A stretch of DNA of 64,000 nt, taken from Lunularia cruciata. Its lineage: Eukaryota; Streptophyta; Marchantiopsida; Lunulariales; Lunulariaceae. The position numbers were made by a program, and so were the translations under genes. The stretch spans positions 19,072,243 through 19,136,242 of the forward strand of contig OX419761.1 in the NCBI GenBank assembly GCA_948567375.1, read 5' to 3'. Shown here piece by piece: positions 9,238 to 20,614 of this stretch (position 1 is its first letter; every line of letters begins with the position of its first letter). A model generated the notes under the pieces. It was not told the origin of the DNA and made no database searches. It saw only the letters and a program-made list of their open reading frames with translations.

Positions 9238-12200
9238 GGTCTTCTCAAGTTACACTTGTAAGAGTTGAGCTTTGCTATAGAACTCTTCATTCCATATCCT
9301 TGTTTCTCCAATAATTGTTTATAGTATCCTAAATATGCATACAAGAGTAATGGAATGCAAAAATAAAATAATGAAAATGGACTAAAACCATAGAGAGATT
9401 ATTACAATAAGACATATAGATGTATAAATGGTAAATGCATATATCAATCATTTCAAACCAAACATAATGTTAATCCCACTAAAGACCAAATTGGGAAAAT
9501 GCATATAGAAGCACAAAATACATACATGCAATATAGAGATGGAAAAATAGAAAAGATGATCTAAGTGAGAAAATAAAAAGTGGACCATAAGCAAAAACCA
9601 AAGAAAATATTAAAAAATACAAATGTAGCAAGAAAAACCTTACAAGCTTTAGGATTCCTCTCTTTATCTTTGTCTTGTAAAAATAGTAAGTAAAGTTTGG
9701 ACTTCATAACTTTAATGCTGACTTGGACTCCTTATAGCTTATACTTAGACTCTATCACTCTTGTTGCAATTTGGACTCTTTTAGGACTTAAATTTATTCT
9801 TTTCTTCATATTCAGTCTTTTCTTCATATTCATATTTTGTGCATACTTATTAAACAGCACATCATAATCTATAACATACACTTTTGTATAAAATAACTTA
9901 TAAAATCTCTTCATCTTTCTTCTTTCAAAGGCTCAATGATTGCGCACTTGGTTCCTACTTTGCAAAATGTTAGGAAAGGTAGCTACTTTGTACATATTTG
10001 TATGAATTGATATGATTCATTAACACACAAAAGTGGCCCTTGTTTAATATCTCCTTAAAAATGATTGTGATATTCCTTGCAAATTGTACAAAAATAAGTG
10101 ATCTAGCTCAAGATTAGCATCTTGTACAAACTAAATATTAAATATCTTGATCACAACTTTCATCAATTTTACGTCAACCTCCATTTCTAATCCATTATGC
10201 ATTCTCTTTGCACTATTATTACCTATCTCTAAGCTCTTACTTTGCATTTGATTGGATGATTTAAACTACTAATCTTAAAATATGAGAAAGTAATCATAAT
10301 TTCCAAAAGATATAGGCACAAAAAATACGTACAATCCTTGAGTAGCAAGCATAATGAATACCAAAACATTCATGCAAAAAAGGAAAAATGCAAGATCTCT
10401 TGAGTATATATAAAGCAAAGAGAAACCAAGGAATCCTATTAATGAAGTGTTGTTGAATGACTTGTCTATTGTATCTACTTCCTCAAATCAATGGTAACTT
10501 GTACAAATAGATTTGAGTCTTAGTCTTACTCAAATTTTCCTTCTACTTTCTGTGTTATAAGTTTGAATTATTTATAATTCAAGTCTAAACAATCAAGCAC
10601 TTTGTATACGGTATATATGTAAGGAAAATTGAATTTTTCATGCTTATATATGACCAATGTAACGCGTTAAATTTTTTAAGGAGTGAAAACTATAAGAAGT
10701 GCTATCTTAGTAAAGCAAGGAGATATTATATATTCCACACAATCATGCATTTATCTTTGTTTTCTATCTCATAAGAAAGTTGGCTATGCTTTAGACTTGT
10801 TTGTGTGATCTAGTTTTTGTGTGTTAGTTACCTTCTAGCTCCATCATATATTATTTTGTTGTTCTCCAATTATCTCTAGTCAACTCCTTTCTATCATGTG
10901 GACTCAATTGGGCCATAATGTACACCTTATTTCAAAGCTTGAGTAGAATTTCAACTTTATTACCTCAAAGACTCACCATTTCCTTGTTTCAAGTATCTAG
11001 CGCTTGGAGTCTATAATTAGTATAACTATAAAACCAATCATATATCATACAAAAATGATTACCAATTGCTTGAAAGGATCAGGCTCTTTCACAATTATGC
11101 AATACAAGCTAAGAACATCATATTTTCTACATGTTGCACTTTCATTCAATAAACTAGATCAATACTCCAATAACCTATGAATGTTAATTGAAACCTAAAT
11201 GTCACTAATGATACTAAGGGTATTCTCCATAGATAAGATATTTGGGCTAAATTTGCTAAGTGTCAATATGAAGGAAAGATAATAAGGAAGTTCTATGATA
11301 AATATTAGGCAACAATTAGTCCATGCACCACTAAAGGAATTGCCAATCTAGAGTATGTCTAGGTTTTCTATTTTCTCATACTTTTGTATCCTCACTTTGA
11401 ACTTTGGACAACTAGCAAACTTGATCAACTATTCAAGGATTGTTACCATTATCCACCCTTGGACTATCTAATCAACGAGGTTATTGATGAATATAAACAA
11501 TATCATGAGTAAGCTCAACTACAATTATTGGCTATTTAAGATTTCCATCATGTACTACACCTTGATTACAGAAAATTGGTTCAATCTCTTGAGCCAAGCA
11601 TCCATACCATAGGAAGGTTAAGATCTATTTAGACATCACTTAGCTTGCTATTTGTAGCTCAATACTTTCATACTCATCATGAGCTTTATCCTAAGAATTC
11701 TTGAAATACTCAATTGTATTTCCCATTTTCATGCCGATTATTAGTTGGTTCCTCTTACTACCTTTGAACCTAATCTTTTTCTTGCATTATATTGGCCAGT
11801 TTTGCCATGTATATAATCATTACAGAATCAAGCTCACTCTAATTTATGCATAAATAATTTAAGAGCTAGCTATCATTTTTGCAACAACAAAGCAATATTT
11901 ATTGAGTAGCTTGTTGATTCTCTTCCTATCCATATAAGCAATGGTGAGGTCAACTAACCTATTACAGTAACCATATTTTTACCAATCTAGTTTTCCTTAG
12001 GGGACTTCTAGCCCATTACTCTGGTTCATGTAAGATCTATTATTTCAAGCTTTCTAAACATTATCTCTTAAGATATCATTGAGAAGAACAATGTAAGTTG
12101 GGCATAGTTAGTTAAACTAGTTTGTTCACCTTGTATCAACTATAGAGTTTATTGTGATCCACAAGCAAAAGGGGTTTGAAGTATTTGATGGTTCAAGCTC

Positions 12201-12641
12201 CTTCCTTGACTGGTCTCTTTGTATCATTTGGACCTTCGTTGTCTAAATATCAAGCACTACAATTTTCCAAATTATCTAATAATATATGTATTTTGCACTA
12301 CTATTTTTCAATTGTTCATATTCATAATCCATGCAAATTGCTTCAACAAGAAGGCATAAGAATCAATCAATCAATCTATATTGTTCTTGTTTAATGAAGT
12401 ATGTTTGTTAGCAAAGTCTGTTCATATCTTGAGCATTTATAATAGAGTTTCTTGTCCAAGATATTACTTCTCAAAAGATCCATCGTGATACTTATAGAAA
12501 AATATCCAAAATTGAAATTAGAAATAAGTAGTAATTTCTTCTATTTACTAGTGATTTTCCTTACTATAGGTAGATAAGATATATTTCCAATAAGACTCAA
12601 GTACTTCCAACTATTCAACAATTTTAAGCTTACAAAGAGAT
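9238..12641. other. AT-rich intergenic stretch
   Basis: About 3.4 kb without a recognisable gene, RNA or complete element. Open frames are short and of low complexity. The right edge is the target duplication GAGAT (12637-12641) of element A. The sequence that originally followed resumes at 31811. Confidence 0.4.
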
Positions 12642-13038
12642 TGTAAAAGACCAAGATTGAGGAGAGAAATAGGAGAATGGAAGATCACATTGGAACACTG
12701 AGTGTGGTAAACTCCAAATGCCTAGCATGAGCTTTGGCTTTGGTATTTATAGGGAGCATACAAGGCTCTTAAGAAGCTTCCTTGAGCCGCTTTCTTGGAG
12801 TGCAAGCCAAGTTAACCAAGAAACTTCTCAAGAAGCTTCTTCTAGAAACCATCTACTTGGTATGGAAGTTAAGCTAGTTGGAAGCTTCTAGAAGCTATCT
12901 ACTTAGGGCACAAGCTAAGCTAGCTAGGAAGTTTCCCAAGAAACTTCTAGATACTTCTAGAATATTCTAGGTTAATTTGGCACATTCATTACTTTGTTAG
13001 CCCTAATTAAATTCATCATCAAACTCCATATTGTTACA
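12642..13038 (-). repeat. 3' LTR of element A
   Basis: 397 bp, the reverse complement of TGTAACAATATGG...GGTCTTTTACA. It carries the same GAANNTTC blocks and TATAAATA box as the other LTRs of this family. It is clearly more diverged from its 5' partner than the LTR pair of element B. Confidence 0.9.
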
Positions 13039-13059
13039 TATTCCTCCACCTCTAGTTGG

Positions 13060-15321
13060 TGACATCCTCATTGCCATTGAAGTTTTAAACTTCTGGATGG
13101 CTATTTGTGCATTTTGGAAATGAGAAAGAGGTTCCCATGTGGCATCATGAAAGGGATACCCTTTCCAAAGGACCTTGTATTCCTTATGTTGTTGGTTGCC
13201 TCATTGAATGTGGAAATGCACAAGGATAGGATCAACTTTGTACTGCTCATGATCATTGATAGGAATGGGAGGGAGAAGAGGTTAGACACAAGAGGAAAAA
13301 GGAGATAGGTTAGGAAGAAAGAGTTTCAACTTAGAAACGTGAAAGACAAGGTAGATGCGTATATGACCAGGCAAGACAAGTCAATAAGCAATAAGAGAGA
13401 TGATTTGGATGACATTTATTATCCAATTAGTGTTTATGAACTTGGGTATCAAGTGGGGGGTAGGTTACTAGCAGAGAGCATGACCTTATCACCAACTTGA
13501 AAGGTGAGATCACAATGATGGTGGTCCGCATATTATTTCTATTGATTCTAAGCAACAAGGAGATGAGATTTGGCTTGTTGGAGGGATTGAGATATGGTGG
13601 TCAAGAAGGTGGCAATATGAGGGACATGGGATGGAGGAGGAGCAAGAAGGGAATCTAGAACAAGTAGATCTCAGCCAAAATTGAGGAAGAAAGGAGAGAA
13701 TCCGGTGCTTGCTTGTTTGGAATTATTGTATGCAAACTCCATAGCTGCAAGACATTCACCCCAATTGGTATGGTGGATGTTAATGAAAGCATAAATCATA
13801 TCTTCCAAGGTGCAATTTGCATGTTCAGTTTGTCTATCAATTTGAGGATGATAAGTCATGGACAAAGCAAGCTTAGTGTCAAGTATCTGGAAGAATGCTT
13901 GTCAATATTTTCCAAGGAATTGAGGATCATGTTTGGGTACACAAGGCATCCCATGATGCTTGAAGATAGTGTAGAAGTAGATTTGTGCTAATGTTGGAGC
14001 ATCCACTATATCAAAGGTTGATACCAAATGGATTTTCTTACTAAGCTTGTCCACAAATACCACAATTGTTGTGTGACCTTGCTTTGTCTTGGGCAAGGAT
14101 GTGATGAGATCCAAGCTCACATATTCCCATTGAGCAAGTGGACTAGGGAGTGGTTGAAGGAGTCCACTCAAATTTTGGTTGTTGGCCTTATTGCATTGGC
14201 AGCTCTCACACATTTGGACAAACTCTTGAACATTTTGTGTCATGTTAGGACACCACTATTGGCATTAGAGTGTACCCAAGGTTTTTTTCGACACCTATGT
14301 GACTAGTGATTGGGAAGTCATGGGCTTCTTGGAGGCGCACAAGTTGGAGATCACCCTTGGTTGGAACATAAATTTGGTTCTCACAGATAGAAGGCCTTCC
14401 TTTAGGGCAAAGATGTTGTACTCTAGTTGCATGCTGCAAGACAACCTTGTACCATCTAAAACAAAGGATCTAGCTATAAAGTGATCTTAAACTCAAATTG
14501 GACTTGGAGTCAATTAATACTATTGTAATTGCCACAAGAAGAAGAGACTTCAAATAAGGTCATCGTGATAGGGTGCCAAGAATGACATGGAACTGATTGG
14601 GTTTGTACTCAAGTTTGATGTCAACCAATTGTAGTTGTTCCTCTCATTGATGATGTTGACTCTTCATGTGTTCCAAGTGTAATGTTTGCAACAAAGGTTT
14701 GTGATCAGTTTGCATGATCACTTGTTTCTCCAAGAGATAATGCCTCCATATCTTGGTGGCATATACCACTACTAGTTGTTCTTGAGCTTAACTAGAGTAA
14801 TTATTTTGTATTATATTTAGTCTATGAGACACAAAGGCAATTGGAGGTAACCCATTTGGGAATGCTTGTTGCAACACGGCTCCAATTGCAAAGTTAAAAG
14901 CATCAAAATCAACATACAAGGTAGTTGAGGAATATGGTTGAAGAATAGGTCTTGAAGACACCATATGTTTCAGCTTCTAGAATACCTCTTTGTGCTTGCT
15001 GGTCCATTGAAAGCTCAAATTCTTCCTCAAGAGATTGATCAATGGTACGGCTACATGAGCATACTAGTGGATGAATTGTCAATAAAAATTGGCCCATCCA
15101 TTACATGCTTGTACTTCTATAGCATCCTTTAGAGTAGGCCTATTGATGATGGCCTTGATTTTCTCCTCTTCCATCTTGATCTTCTCTCATGAGGTCTTCT
15201 GATCCAAGAAGGTAACTTTTTTCTGCCAAAAGGCAAACTTTGACTTCTTGTAGTAAAACTTCCATTATTGTAGTCGTCTTAGGACTACTTGCACATGAGT
15301 TGCATATTCTACCTCTGTCTT
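13060..15321 (-). pseudogene. Element A pol, distal half (end of RT, RNase H, integrase, chromodomain)
   Basis: Fragments read leftwards. The end of RT is at 15316-15100. RNase H is at about 14940-14600, with QTDHKPLL. The integrase zinc region is at 14439-14190, with EAHDFPITSHIG then CESCQC. The core follows: SLDLITSLP carries the first Asp; the second block reads VPKHDPQF, so the usual SDRDP is altered. The third block, QIDRQTEHAN at 13865-13800, keeps the catalytic Glu. The chromodomain remnant is at about 13430-13060. There are many stops and indels. The RT end is cut at 15321 by the insertion of element B, and the upstream RT resumes at 20968. Confidence 0.85.
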
Positions 15322-15391
15322 TGTAACAATATGGAGTTTAGCGATAAAGTTAGTCAGGCTAACAAAGTAGCACATAAGACAAAGTAGCCTA

Positions 15392-15613
15392 GAATATTCC
15401 AGAAGTATCTAGGAAGCTTCTTGGGAAGCTTCCCGGTTAGCTTAGCTTGCACCTTAAGTAAGTAGTGTCTAGAAGGAAGCTTCTAGAAGCTTCCAACTAG
15501 CTTAGCTTGCACGCCAAGTAGGCGGCTTCTAGAAGGAAGCTTCTTGAGAAGCTTCCTAGTTAACTTGGCTTGCACTCTAAGAAAGCGGCTTGAGGAACCT
15601 TCTTGAGAAGCTT
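15392..15613 (+). promoter_or_regulatory. Heat shock element array in U3
   Basis: The heat shock factor site is nGAAnnTTCn, repeated. Seen here: GAATATTCCAGAA (15392-15404, three units); GAAGCTTC twice, four bases apart (15413-15432); GAAGCTTCTAGAAGCTTC (15476-15493, a perfect four-unit site); TTCTAGAA, GAAGCTTC and GAAGCTTC (15527-15555); GAACCTTC followed by GAAGCTTC, ending near 15613. The last site lies about 25 bp upstream of the TATA box. The same blocks occur in the LTRs of A, C, D and G. Binding is inferred from the motif only. Confidence 0.72.
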
Positions 15614-15635
15614 CTCAAGGACCTTGTATGCTACC

Positions 15636-15643
15636 TATAAATA
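15636..15643 (+). promoter_or_regulatory. TATA box of element B
   Basis: TATAAATA within CTACCTATAAATACCAAAG, conserved in every LTR of this family. It places the transcript start around 15670 and so defines the U3/R border. Confidence 0.8.
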
Positions 15644-15748
15644 CCAAAGCCAAAGCTCATGCTAGGCATTCGGAGTTTTCACTCATTCAAGTGTCCCAAT
15701 ATGAGTTTCCATTCTCCTATTTCTCTCCTCGGTTTTGGTCTTTTACAT

Positions 15749-15760
15749 TAGTATCAGAGC
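15749..15760 (+). other. Primer binding site, tRNA-iMet
   Basis: TAGTATCAGAGC matches TGGTATCAGAGC (complement of the initiator tRNA-Met 3' end) with one change. It begins one base after the LTR end. Confidence 0.9.
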
Positions 15761-15769
15761 AAGAATGGG

Positions 15770-15985
15770 ATGGATGGAATTTATGGACCACCAAATCCAC
15801 TTCCGCCAAACCATTGGGACTTTCATGTCCAAATATTACTGAAACATCGTTTCACACAATTCATCACCTCACGCTTTGGGCAAGATTTTCTACATATGAT
15901 CACCGTGTTGGAAGAACCTTTGATACTTCTAGTTGTAACTTATGGAGAACGGTGGACGTGTTGTATCTATGTGTTAATCAACTAG
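15770..15985 (+). CDS. Short leader reading frame before gag
   Basis: A 71-codon frame, starting with MDGIYGPPNPLPPN, lies between the primer site and gag and ends 33 bases before the gag ATG. Copies survive in C, D and (with a deletion) G. The unrelated-LTR element E has a frame at the same place with the same spaced residues: F-H-V/I near residue 20, F..xF-L/M in the middle and P-L/V-I-L-L-V-V-x-Y near the end. An overlapping frame (15628-16008) is also open, but E supports this one. It may be a separate leader peptide or the original amino end of Gag. No known domain is recognised. Confidence 0.55.
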   Translation: MDGIYGPPNPLPPNHWDFHVQILLKHRFTQFITSRFGQDFLHMITVLEEPLILLVVTYGERWTCCIYVLIN

Positions 15986-16018
15986 ATAAATTGAGGGTAG
16001 GGGAATAGAGTAGTAGCA

Positions 16019-16918
16019 ATGGCGGCAATACCGGATGTTATCCTTGCAATGCAACAACAAATCAAGCATCTTACTCGATTGTTGGATGATCGAGACCAGC
16101 AACGACAAGAACAGATAGATAGAGTGCCAATTCGAGATGGAGAAGATCGCATTCGATTTCCGAAACCCAAGGTGTTTGAAGGCAAGAATCTTCCAAGCAC
16201 AATGGAGAATTTTGTGTTTGACTGTGAACGTTACTTTGAAGCCACCAATCTTCAAGACGAGCGGAAACAAATTCTCTTAGCTTCTAGCCAATTGGATGGC
16301 GTGGCAAAACTTTGGTGGCGATTCCGAGTAGAAAGAGCTGAACAACAAATTGTTACACCATTTTGACATGGGCAAAATTCAAGGATGCAATACTTGGTTG
16401 ATTTTAGACTATAAATGCCACCCAAGCTGCATGAGATAAATTGGCGGAGTTGAGGCAAATTGGCTTGGTGAGAAGCTACATCACACAATTTCAGAATATC
16501 ATCATGCAAAATTCCAGATATCCAAGAAGGTGAAGTTCTGGATTGATTTGTGCGAGGATCAAAGTCACGAACCAGATTGGAGGTGACCATGCAAGAGCCA
16601 CCAAACATAGAAGAAGCCATGCAATTGGCTGAGCATTTTGATTCCTTAGTTGCGACAACTTGGTCTCGACCTCGACCTACACAAGACCTACCAATACCAC
16701 GAGTGGAAGAACCGGTACCAATGGAGATTGATGCTATCCAACAAAGATCACTTGGCATAGCAAATAGAGAAAGATTACGACAAAATGGAGGTTGCTTTTA
16801 TTGTCGCCAAGTTGGACATCGTATTGCTGAATGTCCACTTAGGAATGGGCGATCTCGACAAGTTGCCCAGATGGAGTTTATGGAACAGAATGATCAGGGA
16901 AACAAAGAATCCCAATAG
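16019..16918 (+). pseudogene. Element B gag
   Basis: The structural Gag polyprotein forms the retrotransposon particle and packages RNA. It starts at MAAIPDVILAMQQQ (16019), with a predicted coiled-coil start, the FEGKNLP block and KLWWRFRVERAE. A one-base deletion near 16358 breaks the frame. CAA or CGA codons have become TGA near 16400 and 16545. The second half is open from 16550 to 16918. It carries the nucleocapsid zinc knuckle C-x2-C-x4-H-x4-C at 16793-16834 (CFYCRQVGHRIAEC). Confidence 0.88.
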
Positions 16919-16944
16919 GAGATTTCAAGCCGCCTATTGGGAGC

Positions 16945-17337
16945 TTGATTAGTTCCAATGGGATTGAAGGCTCGACCTATGCAAGTTTGCTTCACTTGCA
17001 AGGTATGATATCTAATCGGGGTTATAGGATTTTGGGTGATTTTGGAAGTTCAGAGAATTGCATATCTATGCAAGTAGCAAAGGAATTGGGTATTCCTATC
17101 AAGCTAGTGATGGGAAGTAGTTTGATGATGGTGGATGGTAGAAAAGGTTCTGCATTCCGCACCTCACATCTTGTTACCTTCAAGATTGGGAAGGAGTATT
17201 TGGAGTGTATGAGGTTTGTAGTGTCACCTCTACACTATGATATCATTCTGGGTCTACCTTGGCTTGAACGTCATAAGGTTCAATTTGATTGGACCCGACG
17301 TCAAATTCAAGTACAACACCAAGGTAGGAATTTCTGA
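16945..17337 (+). pseudogene. Element B aspartic protease
   Basis: The retropepsin that cleaves the Gag-Pol polyprotein. The active-site loop reads DFGSSENC (around 17038-17061); the other copies read DSGSS, DFGSS or DSRSS. The flap-side and carboxy part IILGLPWLERH is intact. The frame is open for 130 codons but is separated from gag by a stop at 16918. Confidence 0.85.
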
Positions 17338-17381
17338 TTAGGTTGTTTGGCACCTCTGAGTAAGACACCTAAGAATAGTCA

Positions 17382-17561
17382 GTCCCAAGATAGGAAGTTT
17401 GTTGAGAAGGTAGCCATAGAGCAAATCTGGAAGGGAGATGAGTCCCAAGATGGGAAGTTTGCCAAGAAGGCAACCATGGAGCAAGCTTGGAAGAGAGATG
17501 AGTCCCTAGAAGGGAAGTTTGTTAATGAAGCAGCCATAGAGCAAGCTTTGGAGGAAGATAA
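17382..17561 (+). repeat. Three exact-period 60-bp repeats in the protease-RT linker
   Basis: Units start at 17382, 17442 and 17502, each GTCCCWAGAWRGGAAGTTTG and onwards. Each encodes a 20-residue charged unit ending in a GDES/RDES/EDKS-type tail. They stay in one frame, so the linker length can change without breaking the polyprotein. Element C keeps three units. Element A keeps fewer, and the deletion in G starts inside this repeat. Confidence 0.85.
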
Positions 17562-17576
17562 GTCTGTATTTGCGGT

Positions 17577-18998
17577 GTGGATCAAGCTGATTGCACAAGA
17601 ACCACCAAGGAGGAGGAGGGCCAAGTGCCGCATCAAGCAACGGTTGATCGGATAGTTCAGGAGTTTGCAGATGTGTTTCTGGATGATCTACCAAAGGGAT
17701 TACCCTCTGATCGAGGTATGCCCTTCAAGATTGAGTTATTGCCAGGTAGTACTCCAGTGAGTAGACCAATCTATTGGCTCTCACCAAAGGAGTTGGAGGA
17801 GTTGTGAACAACACTTACAGAGTTGTTGGAGAAGGATTTCATACGACATAGTACCTCTCCATGGGGAGCACCGGTACTATTTGTTCCAAAGAAGGATGGA
17901 GGACTTTGTTTTTGTATTGATTACCATGTGCTCAATAAGCAAACCATGAAGAATGCATATTCCTTGCCTTGGATTGATGACCTGCTTGATCAATTAAGTG
18001 GAGCACGCTACTTTTCCAAGCTAGATCTTTGTAGCGGCTATTGGCAAATTCCTATTGAAGGAGAGGACGTGCAAAAGACTGCCTTTCGCACAAGGTATGG
18101 ACATTTTGAGTGGAGAGTTCTACCTTTCGGACTCACTAATGCTCCAGCAGTCTTCATGGATCAGATACATCGGGTGTTGGATGGACTATTGGATCGGTTA
18201 GTGGTGGTGTTCTTGGATGATATCTTAATCTATAGCAAGATAGAGGCAGAACACGTGAATCATGTGCAAGAAGTCCTAAGACAACAACAACAATGGAAAT
18301 TTTACTGCAAGAAGTCAAAGTGTGCTTTTTGGCAAAAGGTGGTTACCTTCTTGGGTCATAAGATCTCATCAGAGGGGATCAAGATGGAGGAAGAGAAGAT
18401 CAAGGCCATTACTGATTGGCCTACCCCAAAGGATGCTATAGAAGTACGAGCATTCAATGAATTGGCCAGTTTTTATCGGCGGTTCATCCACTATTATGCT
18501 CATGTGGCTGCACCATTGATTGACCTCTTGGGAAAGAACTTGAGCTTCTAGTGGAACACCAAACATGAAGAAGCATTTGAGAAGTTGAAACATATGGTGT
18601 CTTCAAGACCCATTCTTCAACCATATGATCCTCAACTACCTTGTGTGGTTGATTTTGATGCTTCTAACTTTGCAATTGGAGCTGTGTTGCAACAAGAATT
18701 TCCAGATGGACTACATCTCATTGCCTTTGTGTCTTGCCGACTAAATACAGCTAAAAGAAATTACTCTGCTTGAGATCGGAAACAACTTGCAATGGTATAT
18801 GCCACCAAGGTATGGAGGCATTATCTCTTGGGGAAACAAGTGATCATGCGAACTGATCACAAGCCATTGTTGCAGACCTTACACCTAGAGCACATGAAGA
18901 GTCGACATCATCAATGGGAAGAGCAACTTCAATTGTTTGACATCAAACTTGAGTACAAACCAGGTCGGTTCCATGTCATCCCTGATGCTCTATCATGA
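17577..18998 (+). pseudogene. Element B reverse transcriptase and RNase H
   Basis: Copies the RNA genome into DNA and removes the RNA strand. The RT body is open at 17823-18551. It has [25 protein letters not shown] (first catalytic Asp), [12 protein letters not shown], and the active site [11 protein letters not shown] (around 18208-18240). The connection continues through a stop at 18551. RNase H is at 18585-18998: DFDASNFAIGAVLQ with the first Asp, a TGA after NYSA (18771), TDHKPLL near 18858, and RFHVIPDALS at the end. Four stops, but hardly any indels. Confidence 0.92.
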
Positions 18999-19007
18999 CG
19001 ACCTGAT

Positions 19008-20614
19008 TTGAAGTCCCTTCCTCTCATTGTGGCAGCAATTACGATAGTGTCAATTGACCCCAAGATCCATAACGAGTTTCGGTTAGCTCTACAACAAGAT
19101 CCCTTCTTCCAAATGGTACATGGTCGTCTAACAACAGGTGACAAGGAGTACAACACCTTCTCCTTCAAGGAAGGCCTTCTATTCCACGCGGATTGGATCT
19201 ATGTTCTAGCCAAAGGTGATCTTTGACTTGTGCGCCTTCAAGAAGCCATGATTTACCCATCGTTGGTCACATGGGTGTGGACAAGACCTTGGGTACCCTC
19301 CAACGTCAATGGTGGTGGCCCAACATGACACGAGATGTTTGAGAATTTGTCAGATCATGTGAGAGCTACCAACGTAACAAGGCCAGTAACCAAAAGCCAA
19401 GTAGACTCCTTCAACCACTTGCCATTCCATCCGCTTGCTAGGAGCATGTGAGCTTGGATCTAATCACATCCTTGCCAAAGACAAAACAAGGACACACTGC
19501 AATTGTGGTGTTTGTGGATAACCTCAATAAGCAAATACACTTGGCACCAACCTATGATACCGTGGATGCTCCAACCTTAGCGCAAATCTACTTTGACAAT
19601 GTCTTCAAGCATCATGGGATGCCACGTGTACTCATCTCTGACCGTGATCCTCAATTTACCGGGAAGTTTTGGCAAGCACTCTTCCAGATACTCAGCACCA
19701 AGCTTGCTTTGTCCATGGCCTATCATCCTCAAACTGATGGACAAACCAAACGTGCAAATCGTACATTGGAGGATATGTTGTGGGCTTTTGTCAATGTCCA
19801 CCATACCAATTGGGATGAATGTCTTGTAGTTGCAGAATTTGCCTACAACAATTCCAAACAAGCAAGCACCGGATTTTCTCCTTTCTTTCTCAATTTTGGC
19901 CAAGATCCGCTTGTTCCAGATTCTCTTCTTGCTCCCCTTCCCTCTCAGGTTCTTCATACTTCCACATTCTTGACCACTATATCCCAATTTCTCCAACAAG
20001 CCAAGTCTCACCTCCTTGTTGCTTAGAATCACCAAAAACAATATGCGGACCATCATCGTCGTGATCTCACCTTTGAAGTTGGTGATAAAGTCATGTTATC
20101 CTCCAGTAACCTCCCTCTCCCACTTGATACCCAAGTTTGTAAACTTGCCTCTAACTGGATAGGACCCTTTGATATCACTCAAATTGTCTCTCCTATTGCT
20201 TATCGACTTTGCTTACCTTGTCACATGCATATCCATCATGTCTTTCATGTTTCCAAGTTGAAACCCTTTGTTCCTAACCCCTCTTCCTTTTCCTCTTGAG
20301 TCCAACTTCCCCTTCTTCCTGTCCCTATCAATGATCATGAGGAGTACGAAGTTGATTGTATCCTTGCGCGTCACCATATCCAACGAGGCCGTCGCCAACA
20401 TACGTAGTACAAGGTCCTTTGGAAAGGGTATCCCCTTTATGATGCCACCTGGGAGCCTCTTTCTCACCTCCATAATGCACATAAGGTCATCCAAGAATTT
20501 GAAGCTTCATTGGCAACGAGGACGTCACCAACTAGCGGCGGGGGAATATGTAACAATATGGAGTTTAGCGACAAAGTTAGTCGGGCTTACAAAGTAGCAC
20601 ATAAGACAAAGTAG
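19008..20614 (+). pseudogene. Element B integrase with carboxy-terminal chromodomain
   Basis: Integrase inserts the DNA copy; the chromodomain is thought to guide it to marked chromatin. The HHCC region is at about 19225-19380, broken by stops. The core is 19448-20026, with the first Asp in SLDLITSLP (19457) and the second in ISDRDPQF (19640). The catalytic Glu is lost: GQTERxN has become GQTKRAN (AAA at 19748-19750). The GPY/F part is at 20093-20299 (LASNWIGPFDITQI). The chromodomain runs from EYEVDCILARHHI to YKVLWKGYPLYDATWEPLSH (about 20341-20470). The frame runs on into the 3' LTR and stops near 20614. Confidence 0.92.
20536..20548 (+). other. Polypurine tract of element B
   Basis: CGGCGGGGGAATA directly before the 3' LTR. 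It is the primer for plus-strand DNA synthesis. Confidence 0.7.

Larger units (their letters stand above)
15322..15747 (+). repeat. 5' LTR of element B
   Basis: 426 bp from TGTAACAATATGG to GGTCTTTTACA. U3 holds the heat shock element array and ends at the TATA box. R/U5 is the pyrimidine-rich tail with ATTCAAGTGTCCCAATATG and TTCTCTCCTC. Confidence 0.96.

Noticed and set aside
9732..9914. 60-codon minus frame with an NMKKRL repeat
   Set aside because: Low-complexity AT-rich sequence with a short internal duplication; no support.
15322..15747. GAAGCTTC blocks considered as plain HindIII-type palindromes or hairpins only
   Set aside because: They follow the 5-bp alternation of GAA and TTC over several units, which a simple palindrome does not need.
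15628..16008. 126-codon frame starting in the LTR of B and crossing the primer site
   Set aside because: It overlaps the leader frame in another frame. Only the leader frame has a counterpart in element E.
17382..17561. Regular 60-bp repeats considered as a CRISPR-like array
   Set aside because: Units abut without unique spacers, lie inside a reading frame and belong to a plant retrotransposon.
19577..20056. 159-codon minus-strand frame antisense to integrase of B
   Set aside because: It mirrors the integrase coding strand; the same antisense openness occurs in other copies and no protein motif is present.
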